Source: Burkholderia sp. GAS332 (GTDB taxonomy: Bacteria; Pseudomonadota; Gammaproteobacteria; Burkholderiales; Burkholderiaceae). Taken from it: a DNA stretch of 64,000 bases. The stretch is taken from NCBI GenBank assembly GCA_900142905.1, contig FSRV01000002.1:310001-374000 (forward strand). The letters are read 5' to 3'. Positions within the stretch are counted from its first letter, which is position 1. Each line of letters opens with the position of its first letter. Below, piece by piece: positions 46,048-55,711 of the stretch. The notes beneath the pieces were generated by a model. The model saw only the letters and a list, made by a program, of their open reading frames with translations, was not told the origin of the DNA and did not search any database. Made by a program: the position numbers and the translations under genes.

Positions 46048-47025
46048 ATGTCTGAAAACAGCTACGAAACAGGCCGGCTCAATTTGCCGTTTGTTGGAAT
46101 CTGCACGTTCGCGAAGTCTCCGCTGTGCCTCGACTGGGACAAGATCGACGCGGATGTAGCGGTGATGGGCGCCCCGTTCGACTGCGGTACGCAGTGGCGA
46201 GCTGGTGCCAGGTTCGGTCCGCGCTCGATCCGCGATGCGTCGACGCTGTTCTCGTTCGGCCACGGCGGCGCATACGATTTCGAAGACGACGTCGTTTATT
46301 TGCCCAGCAACGAAGTTCGGATCGTCGATATCGGCGACGCGGACATGGTGCACACCAACACCGAGAAAAGTCACGCCAACATCGAGTACGGCGTGCGCAA
46401 GATCCTGGCGGCGGGCGCGTTGCCGGTGGTGATGGGGGGCGATCACTCGATCAACATTCCGTGCATCAATGCGTTCGAAGGCCAGGAGCCGTTTCATATT
46501 GTCCATATCGACGCGCACCTCGATTTCGTCGACGAGCGTCATGGCGTGCGCTACGGCCATGGCAATCCGTTGCGTCGTGCGGCGGAGAAAAGCGTGGTGT
46601 CGGGCATGACGCAGATCGGCATCCGCAACGTGTCGTCGACGGCACGCGAAGGCTATGCCCAGGCACGCGAGATGGGCTCGGACATTATCTCGGTGCGCGA
46701 TCTGCGGCGCCTCGGCATCCAGGGCGTCCTGGACCGCATCCCCAAGGGCGTGCGCTATTACCTGACGATCGATATCGATGGTTTCGATCCGTCGATTGCG
46801 CCGGGCACGGGCACACCGAGCCACGGCGGCCTGCTGTATTACGAAGGACTCGAATTGTTCGCCGGCCTCGCTGAGCAGGGCGACGTGATCGGCATCGACC
46901 TCGTGGAAGTCGCGCCCGACTATGATCATTCCGGTTCGACGTCGATTCTGGCGGCGCAATTGCTGTTGAACACGATCGGCCGCGTGATGCATCAACGCAA
47001 GGTCAAACGAAACCTGTCCCGCTAA
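46048..47025 (+). CDS. Ureohydrolase (agmatinase/guanidino-acid hydrolase family)
   Basis: A 325-residue binuclear-manganese enzyme. Metal ligands are His133 (GGDHSI), Asp155-His157-Asp159 (HIDAHLDFVDE) and Asp242/Asp244 (TIDIDGFDPSIAPGTGTPS). This family hydrolyses a guanidinium group to urea and an amine, acting on agmatine, 4-guanidinobutyrate, 3-guanidinopropionate, guanidine or similar. The specificity loop VDERHGVRYGHGNPLRR differs from the agmatinase patterns I know, so the substrate is left open. GGACGGAGGC precedes the ATG. A LysR gene is convergent 80 bp downstream. Confidence 0.9.
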   Translation: MSENSYETGRLNLPFVGICTFAKSPLCLDWDKIDADVAVMGAPFDCGTQWRAGARFGPRSIRDASTLFSFGHGGAYDFEDDVVYLPSNEVRIVDIGDADMVHTNTEKSHANIEYGVRKILAAGALPVVMGGDHSINIPCINAFEGQEPFHIVHIDAHLDFVDERHGVRYGHGNPLRRAAEKSVVSGMTQIGIRNVSSTAREGYAQAREMGSDIISVRDLRRLGIQGVLDRIPKGVRYYLTIDIDGFDPSIAPGTGTPSHGGLLYYEGLELFAGLAEQGDVIGIDLVEVAPDYDHSGSTSILAAQLLLNTIGRVMHQRKVKRNLSR

Positions 47026-47105
47026 ACGGGATACGCTTGTGCCGCGTTAGCGCGATTGCCGATCAGGTTCATCTAAGATCGGAAACGCGCATAGCGCGGC
47101 CGCCG

Positions 47106-48029
47106 CTATTTGCCGCTGCGCATGGCGCGGCTCACTTCCTTGGCCGCCGCCCGCAGCTGATTGCAAAAGGCCTGCACGACCCGCGCCGATTCACCGCCTT
47201 TGCGCGTGATGATCTTGAAGTCCAGATGGGTCACGTAGTGCTCGGGATCGATGCGGGTCAACAGACCGCCGTCCACCCAGGGCTGCGCGTAGTGAGGCGG
47301 TAGAAAGCCGATGTAGTTGCCCGACAGGATCAGCATGGCGCGGCCTTCGACGTTGTCGACCGAGGCCGCGGCCTGCGGTATGCGCAGCAGCTTGAGCTCC
47401 TGGCTGCCGAGATAAGCGCGGGCCGCGAGGCGTTGTTTGCTGAGCACCGAAACAGGGACACGGCCGCTCGCCCGCTCGTATAGCGGATGGGTTGATGCAC
47501 AATAGAGCCCCTGCTCCTCGCGATAGAGCGGCAAGTAGTCGAGGCCGGGAATCTGCGTGGGAAATGGCCCCACGGCCAGATGCAGGCGCCCGTCCAGCAC
47601 GTGCTGCTCCATGCTGCCCGGTGTGTCGATCTGCACATGCAGGCGGACCTCGGGCGCCATCTGGCCGAACTCGCGAATCGCAGCCGGCAGCGGCGAATAT
47701 TTGTCGGTCAAGGTCGCTTCGATCATGCCGAAGCGCAGCACGCCGGAAAGCTGATTGCGCAACGCGCCGGCTTCCATATGAAACGTGTCGACTGCACCGA
47801 GCAGACGTTGCGCGGCGGCGTGCAGCTCCGCGCCTTCTTCCGTGAGGCGGAAACCGGCGCGTCCGCGGTCACACAAGCGCAGCCCAAGGCGTGTCTCCAG
47901 TTGCGACATGTATTCGCTGATGCTCGATGCACCGATGTTGAGAATCGGCTGCGCCGCGGCGAAGCCACCGCATCGCACGATGGTTTCGAAGATCCGCAAC
48001 AGCTTGAGATCCGTGTCCTGAACTTGCAT
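47106..48029 (-). CDS. LysR-family regulator, paralog 1
   Basis: A 307-residue LTTR: HTH residues about 7-65 (DLKLLRIFETIVRCGGFAAA, LETRLGLRLCDRGRAGFRLT) and an effector domain from about 90. It is a clear paralog of the regulator at 49416-50342: both share V/LDLKLLR, VRCGGF-AAQ, LETRLGL-LC-RGR-GFRLT, VLDGRLH-AVG-FP and ILSG-YIGFLP-HYA. It is divergent from the binding-protein gene; the shared inverted repeat TTCGG-N6-CCGAA lies in the gap. Confidence 0.9.
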   Translation of the reverse strand: MQVQDTDLKLLRIFETIVRCGGFAAAQPILNIGASSISEYMSQLETRLGLRLCDRGRAGFRLTEEGAELHAAAQRLLGAVDTFHMEAGALRNQLSGVLRFGMIEATLTDKYSPLPAAIREFGQMAPEVRLHVQIDTPGSMEQHVLDGRLHLAVGPFPTQIPGLDYLPLYREEQGLYCASTHPLYERASGRVPVSVLSKQRLAARAYLGSQELKLLRIPQAAASVDNVEGRAMLILSGNYIGFLPPHYAQPWVDGGLLTRIDPEHYVTHLDFKIITRKGGESARVVQAFCNQLRAAAKEVSRAMRSGK

Positions 48030-48047
48030 CGTGCCGCCCCTCGATTA

Positions 48048-48089
48048 CTTCGGGAATTACCGAAATGTGTTTCATGAATGGTGCATTTT
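48048..48089 (+). promoter_or_regulatory. Promoter element B, matching element A
   Basis: CTTCGG-GAATTA-CCGAA is followed by ATGTGTTTCATGAATGG and GCATTTTA, in the same order as at 45872-45914. It lies 20-60 bp upstream of the LysR paralog 1 start and faces the binding-protein gene. Confidence 0.55.
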
Positions 48090-48257
48090 ATTGAGGAATT
48101 TGGCTACACAGAATTGCTGTCAACCCCACTGCCCAAGGTTCGGCGACGGCATACGGATAGCGGGGCCCCCAGGCGATGTTTTCTGTGTCAAAGCGCGGCG
48201 AGTTCGTCACCTCAGGTGACCGCGCGGTTTGGCGCGCCACGATGTGAGGAGAGCATG

Positions 48258-49400
48258 ATGAACAAGCCCTACGCAGCTGCAAGCTGGTTGACAGCAGTCG
48301 TTTTGAGCATGATGTCGGTGGGCGCGACGGCGGCCGAGCAGGTGGTCAAAATCGGTTTGACCGGACCCTTGACCGGTCCGCAGGCCGCCATCGGCAAGGA
48401 CGACGAAAACGGCGTCAGGATGGCGATCGAGCGGCTGAATGCCGAGGGGCTCGTGATCGGCGGCCAGAAGACCCGTTTCGAACTGGTTTCGCAGGATGAC
48501 GCGGCCGATCCGCGTACCGGCATGACGGTTGCGCAAAGCCTTGTCGACGCCAACGTGAAGGTCATTTTCGGACCCTTCAATTCGGGCGTCGCGATTCCGA
48601 TTTCAAACTTGGTGAACGTGTCGGGCATCGTGATGGCGACCGTCGCGTCGAATCCGTCGATCACGCAGCACGGCTATCCGTTCGTATTTCGCATCTCGGC
48701 CAGCGACACGCAACTGGGCAGCCGCATGGGTGAGTTTGCGGCAAAGGTATTGAAGGTCAAGCGTATCGCCGTGATCGACGATCGGACCGCATACGGGCAG
48801 GGTGTCGCCGACGAGTTCATCAACGCAGCCAAAGCCAACGGCATCGAGATCGTCGATCGGGAATATACGACCGACAAGGCGACCGACTTCGTGTCGATCC
48901 TCACACACGTCAAGGGCACGAACGCTGAGGGGATTTTCTACGGCGGTTACTACGCACAGGCCGGCGCGCTGCGCAAACAGATGAAGCGCCTCGCGATGAA
49001 CGGCTACCTGCTGGGGGGCGATGCCATGTGCAATGCCGAACTGGCGAAACTGGGCGGCGATGCGGTCGATACACGCGTGTATTGCCCGCAAGGCGGCCCC
49101 GTGCTCGATCAGACACCGCAAGGCCGTCAGTTCAAGGCGGACTACAAGCAACGCTTCCATACCGACCCGCTGACCTACAGCGCGGCCTTGTACGATGGGG
49201 TGAATATCGTGGCGCAGGCGATGCAGAAAGCCAATTCGATCGAACCCGCCCAGTATCGCGCTGCGCTCGCCGACATCGATTCGCACGGTGTTTCAGGGCA
49301 CTACCGGTTTGACAAGAACCGCGACCTGACGGACTCGCCCATCACGATCTATACCTATCGAAATGGCGAGCCGACACCGCTGGCGTCCTCGCAACCTTAG
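48258..49400 (+). CDS. Orphan ABC-type substrate-binding protein (branched-chain amino acid/amide family)
   Basis: A 380-residue periplasmic protein. ATG 48258 is six bases after AGGAG; the adjacent ATG at 48255 is also possible. A signal peptide ends near VGATAA. The Leu/Ile/Val-type fold is seen in VVKIGLTGPLTGPQAAIGKD, DDAADPRTGMTVAQSLVDAN, IFGPFNSGVAIPISNL and AVIDDRTAYGQGVADEFINA. There is no permease or ATPase gene in the window to partner it. It sits between two paralogous LysR genes and ends 15 bp before the convergent second one. It may serve a transporter encoded elsewhere. Confidence 0.88.
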   Translation: MNKPYAAASWLTAVVLSMMSVGATAAEQVVKIGLTGPLTGPQAAIGKDDENGVRMAIERLNAEGLVIGGQKTRFELVSQDDAADPRTGMTVAQSLVDANVKVIFGPFNSGVAIPISNLVNVSGIVMATVASNPSITQHGYPFVFRISASDTQLGSRMGEFAAKVLKVKRIAVIDDRTAYGQGVADEFINAAKANGIEIVDREYTTDKATDFVSILTHVKGTNAEGIFYGGYYAQAGALRKQMKRLAMNGYLLGGDAMCNAELAKLGGDAVDTRVYCPQGGPVLDQTPQGRQFKADYKQRFHTDPLTYSAALYDGVNIVAQAMQKANSIEPAQYRAALADIDSHGVSGHYRFDKNRDLTDSPITIYTYRNGEPTPLASSQP

Positions 49401-49415
49401 GGCGCTGCGGCACCC

Positions 49416-50342
49416 TTACGCCACGTGCGCCGTCTGCTGAACCAGACGGTAGCTTTCCATCAAGTCGATCATGAATACCTGCAGGATGGTAGGGGGCGCG
49501 GCGGCGCGCCGTGTGATCGCGCAAAATGGCCAGTGGGTGCCGAACTGCTCCGGACTGATCTGATGCATCTCGTCGCGCGCGACCCAGCGCGCGGCGTAGT
49601 GAATCGGCAGAAATCCGATGTAAGCGCCCGATAGAATGAGAATAGCCTGCGCCTCGATATTGTCGACGGTTGCCGCGGCTTTACTCACCTTGAGCATTCG
49701 CAGATCGTGTTGCTGCAGATACCCTCGCGCAACAACACGGCTGGACGCGATGGCCTCGTCGAGCCCGGCGTCGCCAGGCGATCGGCCGGCGAGCGCGTGA
49801 GCCTTCCCGCAATAGAGACCGTCCGGTTCGCTATAGAGATCGGTGTAGGCCAGCCCCGGCACGTGAAGCGGAAAATGCCCGACTGCGATATGCAGCCGGC
49901 CGTCCAGCACACGCTCTTCCAGTTCGGCGGGCGTGCCGACGTAGACATCCAGATGCACGTCGTGCCCTCTGGACACGAACGCTTGCAGTGCCTGCGGCAG
50001 CGGTGAGGCCGAGTCGGTCACCGTGTTGTCGATGATGCCGAGGTACAGCTTTCCCGAGACGTGCTGTTTTAGCGCATCGGTATCCACACAGAAGCTCTCT
50101 ACCGCCACCTGCAGCCGCTGCGCCGCCTCGTACGTCGCCATGCCGTGTTCAGTGAGGCGAAAGCCGCTGCGCCCCCGCTCGCAAAGCTTGAGCCCCAGGC
50201 GCGTTTCGAGCGTCGTCATTTGCTCGCTAATGGTCGACTGGCTAACGTTCAGGGTCGCCTGGGCGGCGGAAAATCCGCCGCACCGTACCACCGTCATGAA
50301 CACCCTCAGTAGTTTGAGGTCCACGTCCTGCAACTGGATCAC
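49416..50342 (-). CDS. LysR-family regulator, paralog 2
   Basis: A 308-residue LTTR with HTH DLKLLRVFMTVVRCGGFSAA and LETRLGLKLCERGRSGFRLT, and an effector domain containing GKLYLGIIDNTVTDSASPLP and IEAQAILILSGAYIGFLPIH. It is paralogous to the regulator at 47106-48029, suggesting duplication within the cluster with separated ligands or targets. It is divergent from the aldehyde dehydrogenase gene across 281 bp and probably controls the aldehyde dehydrogenase-permease-GMC genes. Confidence 0.9.
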   Translation of the reverse strand: MIQLQDVDLKLLRVFMTVVRCGGFSAAQATLNVSQSTISEQMTTLETRLGLKLCERGRSGFRLTEHGMATYEAAQRLQVAVESFCVDTDALKQHVSGKLYLGIIDNTVTDSASPLPQALQAFVSRGHDVHLDVYVGTPAELEERVLDGRLHIAVGHFPLHVPGLAYTDLYSEPDGLYCGKAHALAGRSPGDAGLDEAIASSRVVARGYLQQHDLRMLKVSKAAATVDNIEAQAILILSGAYIGFLPIHYAARWVARDEMHQISPEQFGTHWPFCAITRRAAAPPTILQVFMIDLMESYRLVQQTAHVA

Positions 50343-50623
50343 GGTCGTTGCTCCCCTTGCACCGCTTGCTTCGAGATTCCCGATATGAACATCTGATTCA
50401 CGTGATTTTTACCCCGGGCCTTGTCGTCCATAGTCTCTCAAAACACCGCGCCGCCACAAGCCGCGTTTATATCGATGGACCCCCGGCCGTTTGTGAGCAG
50501 ATGACGCTCCCGGCGCCCCCCGGAGGTTCTCGTCAAGCGGTTGCAGGATCAGGCGCAGCGACGCGCACGAATCTGGCCCATGAGAGGCCGACTAGCAGTC
50601 AATCCGTAAGACAGGAGACAACG

Positions 50624-52132
50624 ATGGACAAGGTCGTACACGATTACCTGGCGAAGTTTGGCGTCCGGGAAGAGACTCAACGCTTTCTCACGAAGCCGCA
50701 GAAGATGTTTATCGGCGGTGCCTGGATCCCGCAAGGCGAGCGCGAATCCTGCGCGGTGCTCGAACCGTCCACCGCGGGGGTGATCACGCACATTCCCATG
50801 GGCACGACTGCCGATCTGGATCGCGCGGTCGACGCCGCCCGCAAACAATTCGACGGTGGAACATGGCGAAAGATCAAACCCCTGGAGCGCGAACGACTGC
50901 TCCATCGACTCGCCGATTTGATCGAAGCGAACGCAACGGAGTTGGCCGAGATCGAATCGATCGACGTCGGCAAGTCTGTCGCCAATGCGCGCGACGTCGA
51001 CGTACACGGCACGATCGACACCTTCCGCTATTTTGCCGGGTGGGCGTCGAAGCTCCACGGCCGTACGGTCGAACCTTCCTTGCCGGGTGATTACGTTGCC
51101 TATACCCGCAAGGAACCCATCGGGGTGGTCGGCGTCATCGTGCCGTGGAACTTCCCGCTGCAAACCATGGCATGGAAGGTCGCGGCTGCGCTCGCTGCCG
51201 GTTGCACGACGGTGATCAAGCCCGCCGAGCTCACGTCGTTGTCCACACTTCGCTTCGCGGAGCTAGTGCAAGAGGCTGGCATCCCGGACGGCGTCGTGAA
51301 CGTCATAACCGGGCGAGGGCGCGAAATTGGCGCGGCGATGGCCGCCCATCCGGGCATCGACAAGATCACGTTCACCGGTTCCACCGAGGTGGGCCGCACG
51401 GTCGGGCAAGCGGCCGTGGGCGGCATCAAACGCATGACCCTCGAACTGGGCGGCAAGTCGCCGGTGCTGGTGCTCGAAGATGCCGACATCGAAGCCGCGG
51501 CCCAGGCCGTCGCGAACGGCATCTTCTTCAATTCTGGACAGGTCTGCGATGCGGGTTCACGGGTTTATATCCAGCGCGGCATTCACGACAAGTTCATCGG
51601 CGCGCTGATCGCACACACGCGTCAGTTGAAGATCGCGCCTGGCCTCGATCGGGACTGCTTCATCAGCCCGCTCGTTTCCGCGCTGCAGAAGGATCGCGTC
51701 TCGTCCTATATCGAAACCGGGCGGCGCGAAGGCGCGGAAGTGGTGCAGGGTGGCCGTGTACTGGAGCGGCCTGGCTACTTCGTCGAGCCGACCATCTTTA
51801 CGCATTGCCGCAGCGACATGAAGATTGTCCGCGAAGAAATCTTCGGACCGGTGCTGGTGACCGCGCCCTTCGACGACCTGAACGATGCGTTGTCGCAGGC
51901 GAATGATTCGCCGTATGGTCTTGCCGCCGCGATCTACTCCAACGACCTGAACCGGGCGCACAAACTGATCCCGCAGTTGCGCGCGGGTACTGTCTACGTC
52001 AATGCTCATAGCACGATCGATCCGTCGATGCCCTTCGGCGGATTCAAGGAATCCGGCTTTGGTAAAGACCTCGGACCCGAACAACTCGATCATCTGATGG
52101 AGAGCAAGGCGGTCTGGATCACGTTGCACTGA
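50624..52132 (+). CDS. Aldehyde dehydrogenase, phenylacetaldehyde-dehydrogenase-like
   Basis: A 502-residue NAD(P)-dependent enzyme from ATG 50624, preceded by ACAGGAGAC; the frame opens at 50348 but the extension is non-coding in character. The catalytic Cys308 lies in SGQVCDAGSR and Glu274 in LELGGKSP; VPWNFPLQTMAWK, TFTGSTEVG and EEIFGPVL are also intact. The C-terminal AGTVYVNAHSTIDPSMPFGG and GKDLGPEQLD resemble FeaB/StyD-type phenylacetaldehyde dehydrogenases. It would oxidise an aldehyde, perhaps made by the GMC enzyme two genes downstream, to the acid. Confidence 0.9.
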   Translation: MDKVVHDYLAKFGVREETQRFLTKPQKMFIGGAWIPQGERESCAVLEPSTAGVITHIPMGTTADLDRAVDAARKQFDGGTWRKIKPLERERLLHRLADLIEANATELAEIESIDVGKSVANARDVDVHGTIDTFRYFAGWASKLHGRTVEPSLPGDYVAYTRKEPIGVVGVIVPWNFPLQTMAWKVAAALAAGCTTVIKPAELTSLSTLRFAELVQEAGIPDGVVNVITGRGREIGAAMAAHPGIDKITFTGSTEVGRTVGQAAVGGIKRMTLELGGKSPVLVLEDADIEAAAQAVANGIFFNSGQVCDAGSRVYIQRGIHDKFIGALIAHTRQLKIAPGLDRDCFISPLVSALQKDRVSSYIETGRREGAEVVQGGRVLERPGYFVEPTIFTHCRSDMKIVREEIFGPVLVTAPFDDLNDALSQANDSPYGLAAAIYSNDLNRAHKLIPQLRAGTVYVNAHSTIDPSMPFGGFKESGFGKDLGPEQLDHLMESKAVWITLH

Positions 52133-52260
52133 ACCGCCTATCCGCCGACGGCGCCCCCAGACGAACGTGATCCGGGCGCCGCGTGACGAGTGGACGCTGC
52201 GGCCAGCATGCATGCCGGCTCAAACCTATTCCATCAACCTCTCATTGCTGCCAGGGGTAC

Positions 52261-53787
52261 ATGATGCAAGCAACAGACGAAGCAGTTAAACGCACCGTAG
52301 TCAGCGTCGAGCACGGCGCCATCGAAGGCCATTCAATTGATTTTATTCCGGATAGCGAACGAACTGACAGGTTGTCGAGGCAAGGGCCATTCTGGTTTCT
52401 GGGTAACTTCACCTTCTTTACCATGACGATCGGCTTTGTCGGTCCCAGTATTGGCCTGAGCGCGCTGTGGACCACGATTGCCGGCACGCTGGGCATCATG
52501 TTCGGCACCTTGTTCATGGCCTTTCACGGCTCGCAAGGACCGCATCTCGGCTTGCCGCAGATGATCCAGTCGAGAGCGCAATTCGGTTATCGCGGGGTCA
52601 TCGTTGTCCTGTTGGCGACGCTGTTCGTGTTTGCGGGATTCAACATCGTCAACCTCGTGCTGATGATGCAAGGCCTCAAGGCGCTGTTCAACTGGGATCC
52701 CGTCAAGGTGGCGTTGGCCGTGACCGTGCCGGCTTCGGTTCTGGCGATTCTCGGCCACGACTGGATGCACCGCAGTTTCAAATGGGCGTTGTACCTGTCG
52801 CTCCCCCTCTACGGTCTGGTCACGGTGGCCGTCCTGATGCACTGGGTGCCTGATGTGCCCCTCGCCGCCGTCGCGCCGGGCGCGACACCGATGCCACCGC
52901 TGGGCTTCAACTGGATTGCGTTCATTGCGCAATTCGCGGCCGCTGCCAGCTACAACATCGCTTACGCACCGTATGTCTCCGACTACTCGCGCTACCTGCC
53001 GAAAAACACGCCGAGCGGCAAGCTGATCGCGGCGGTGTTCCTCGGCGCATCGTTGTCGGGCGCGTGGATGATCGCGATTGGCGGCTGGCTCGCGGACCAT
53101 CTGCACGCGACCGATGTGCTGGTCGCATTGAGTCAGGTGGGTAACGACCTGGCGCCGGGGATGGGAAGTGTGGTGGTCGGCGTCACGATTCTGGCGTTCC
53201 TGCCTGTCATCGCGATGAACATCTACAGCGCCAAACTGACGGCCATCACGGCACTCGATTCGTTCAAGAAAGTCGAGCCGACTCCCAAGGCGCGCATTCT
53301 GGCGATCCTCTTTGTCGTGATCCTTCAACTGGGCGTCGCGCTCAGCATCTACACCTCGGGTAAGGGCCTCTCCGTCCTGAATATTTACCTCGTTGTCATG
53401 CTGTACTTTCTGGTGCCTTGGACCGCCGTCAATCTGACGGATTACTTTTTCGTCCGCAAGGGGCGCTATGCGATTCCGCACTTCTTCATGCCTCACAACA
53501 ACCTGTACGGGAAATGGGGTGCGCGCGGTCTGATCGCTTACGCAATCGGCTTTGTCGCGATGATCCCGTTCTTCTGTGTGCTCGACGGCTCAAACGAGGT
53601 GTATGTCGGTCCGTTTGCGCGTGCGATGGGTAGCGTCGATCTGGCCTGGCTGGTCGGTCTGTTCGTTTCGGGCATCGCGTACTACGCGCTGTCGCGTTCA
53701 CTCGACCTGAAATACGAAGAGTCGGTCATTGCCCAAATCGAGAAAACCTCACCGCAGTACACGACCGGCGACAAGGGCCGCTACTGA
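52261..53787 (+). CDS. NCS1-family permease (nucleobase/hydantoin/cytosine type)
   Basis: A 508-residue 12-segment carrier from ATG 52261. NCS1 features are [60 protein letters not shown] and [20 protein letters not shown]. The family imports purines, pyrimidines, hydantoins, allantoin or thiamine precursors with H+ or Na+. It lies between the aldehyde dehydrogenase and GMC genes in one direction, so the imported compound is probably the nitrogenous substrate of the cluster. Confidence 0.88.
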   Translation: MMQATDEAVKRTVVSVEHGAIEGHSIDFIPDSERTDRLSRQGPFWFLGNFTFFTMTIGFVGPSIGLSALWTTIAGTLGIMFGTLFMAFHGSQGPHLGLPQMIQSRAQFGYRGVIVVLLATLFVFAGFNIVNLVLMMQGLKALFNWDPVKVALAVTVPASVLAILGHDWMHRSFKWALYLSLPLYGLVTVAVLMHWVPDVPLAAVAPGATPMPPLGFNWIAFIAQFAAAASYNIAYAPYVSDYSRYLPKNTPSGKLIAAVFLGASLSGAWMIAIGGWLADHLHATDVLVALSQVGNDLAPGMGSVVVGVTILAFLPVIAMNIYSAKLTAITALDSFKKVEPTPKARILAILFVVILQLGVALSIYTSGKGLSVLNIYLVVMLYFLVPWTAVNLTDYFFVRKGRYAIPHFFMPHNNLYGKWGARGLIAYAIGFVAMIPFFCVLDGSNEVYVGPFARAMGSVDLAWLVGLFVSGIAYYALSRSLDLKYEESVIAQIEKTSPQYTTGDKGRY

Positions 53788-53830
53788 AACACGGACGAAC
53801 CTATCAAGATCTGAAAATCAGGCAAATATC

Positions 53831-55522
53831 ATGGTTACCGAGCAATACGATTACATCATTGTGGGCGCCGGCTCGGCTGGATGCGTGTTGGCCAACCGGC
53901 TGACCGAGGACCCGGCGGTCCACGTTCTGGTGCTGGAATACGGCGGCAGCGATCGCAGCGTCATCATTCAGATGCCAAGCGCGTTTTCGATGCCGATGAA
54001 TACGTCAAAGTACAACTGGCGTTATCAGACCGCTCCCGAGGCCCATCTCAATGGGCGCCAGTTGCATTGCCCGCGCGGCAAGGTGCTGGGCGGGTCGTCG
54101 TCGATCAATGGCCTTGTCTATATTCGCGGACACGCGTGTGACTTCGACGAATGGGAGGAGCTGGGCGCGCGAGGCTGGGGTTATCGCAACTGCTTGCCCT
54201 ATTTCCGGCGCGCGGAGACCTACAAGTTCGGTGGCGACGCGTACCGGGGTGCGGCGGGGCCGCTGTGCACCAACAACGGCAACAACATGGCGAATCCGCT
54301 ATACGGTGCGTGGATCGAGGCGGGGGCGGAGGCCGGCTACATCAAGACGGAAGACTGCAACGGCCATATGCAGGAAGGCTTCGGTGCGATGCACATGACG
54401 GTCAAGGATGGCGTGCGCTGGTCTACCGCCAACGCGTATTTGCGCCCCGCGATGACGCGGCCCAATCTGACCGTGGTGACGAATGCGATGACACGTCATG
54501 TGATTCTCGAGGGCAAGCGCGCTGTCGGGGTCGCATACGATCAAGGCGGAAGCACGCATGTCGCGCGATGCCGTTCCGAGGTACTGATCGCCTCGGGTCC
54601 GATCGGTTCGCCCCACCTGCTGCAACGCTCCGGCATCGGGCCGGCCGATGTGCTGCGTAAAGCGGGAATCGAGGTCAGGCATGACCTGCCCGGCGTCGGC
54701 GAAAACCTTCAGGATCACGCGGAAATCTATATTCAGTACGCGTGCAAGGAGCCTGTCACACTCAACTCGAAAATGGACCCGTTCAGCAAATTCATGATTG
54801 GATTGCGCTGGCTGTTGTTCAAGGACGGCCTGGGCGCCAGCAACCATTTCGAGGCAGGCGGATTCATCCGCTCCGAAGCCGGTTTGCGCTGGCCGGACAT
54901 TCAGTTCCATTTCCTGCCGGCCGCCATGCGTTATGACGGGGACAAGCCGTTCAAGGGGCACGGCTTCATGGTGCTGACCGGGCCGAACAAGCCGAAGAGC
55001 CGAGGTTACGTACGAGCGGTGTCAACTGACCCCTATACGCATCCGGAGATCCGTTTCAACTACCTGGATCGCGAAGAGGATCGCGAAGGATTTCGACGCT
55101 GCGTACGGCTGACCCGGGAGATCATCGGGCAACCCGCGATGGACCGCTTCCGCGATGCCGAACTCGCGCCTGGGCCCGACGTGCAGACGGATGAACAGAT
55201 CGACGCTTTCGTCAGGGCGAACCTGGAAAGCACCATGCATCCGTGCGGGTCGTGTCGGATGGGGGAGGACGATATGGCGGTGGTCGATTCCGAGTTGCGG
55301 GTTCGGGGCATCGAGGGCTTGCGCGTCATCGATTCATCGGTCTTTCCGACCGAACCGAACGGCAATCTGAACGCGCCGACGATCATGCTCGCCGAGCGGG
55401 CATCGGATCTGGTTCGCGCAGTGTCCATGCTGCCGGCTTCCGACGCTGAAGTGGGTCTGGCAGAAGGATGGGAGACGCGGCAGCGCACGCACGCACCGAC
55501 GCGGGATGTGCATATCGGCTAG
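53831..55522 (+). CDS. GMC-family alcohol dehydrogenase, choline-dehydrogenase-like
   Basis: A 563-residue FAD enzyme, close in length to BetA. ATG 53831 gives [20 protein letters not shown] (FAD motif) at once. GMC signatures are [20 protein letters not shown] and [17 protein letters not shown]; catalytic-region motifs are [14 protein letters not shown] (His) and [16 protein letters not shown] (Asn). The pattern [17 protein letters not shown] is strongly BetA-like. It would oxidise a primary alcohol to an aldehyde, passing electrons to the respiratory chain, and is well placed to feed the aldehyde dehydrogenase upstream. The substrate is not shown to be choline. Confidence 0.9.
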   Translation: MVTEQYDYIIVGAGSAGCVLANRLTEDPAVHVLVLEYGGSDRSVIIQMPSAFSMPMNTSKYNWRYQTAPEAHLNGRQLHCPRGKVLGGSSSINGLVYIRGHACDFDEWEELGARGWGYRNCLPYFRRAETYKFGGDAYRGAAGPLCTNNGNNMANPLYGAWIEAGAEAGYIKTEDCNGHMQEGFGAMHMTVKDGVRWSTANAYLRPAMTRPNLTVVTNAMTRHVILEGKRAVGVAYDQGGSTHVARCRSEVLIASGPIGSPHLLQRSGIGPADVLRKAGIEVRHDLPGVGENLQDHAEIYIQYACKEPVTLNSKMDPFSKFMIGLRWLLFKDGLGASNHFEAGGFIRSEAGLRWPDIQFHFLPAAMRYDGDKPFKGHGFMVLTGPNKPKSRGYVRAVSTDPYTHPEIRFNYLDREEDREGFRRCVRLTREIIGQPAMDRFRDAELAPGPDVQTDEQIDAFVRANLESTMHPCGSCRMGEDDMAVVDSELRVRGIEGLRVIDSSVFPTEPNGNLNAPTIMLAERASDLVRAVSMLPASDAEVGLAEGWETRQRTHAPTRDVHIG

Positions 55523-55590
55523 GGTGACTGCCGGCGTTGCGAGCAGAGGTCCGGATGGGAAATCGTACTCAGTCCCCCAAACGAAAAAAC

Positions 55591-55606
55591 TGAGACAAAC
55601 GTCTCA
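55591..55606. promoter_or_regulatory. Inverted repeat upstream of the AcoR-type regulator
   Basis: TGAGAC (55591-55596), AAAC and GTCTCA (55601-55606) make a perfect 6-bp-arm repeat about 105 bp before the regulator start. It may be an autoregulatory or upstream activator site. No convincing sigma-54 promoter was seen nearby. Confidence 0.45.
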
Positions 55607-55711
55607 TCCGGTCCGATGCTGCACTGCAATGTGCTTCTGCGGAACCTGCATGCTAAAAGTCATCCTGAGCGCGTCACTTAGCGACACGCGCCGAGCCGAC
55701 CGGAGACATGC

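Noticed and set aside
52333..53496. 387-codon minus-strand frame within the NCS1 permease
   Set aside because: Charged, motif-free translation opposite a clear 12-segment permease.
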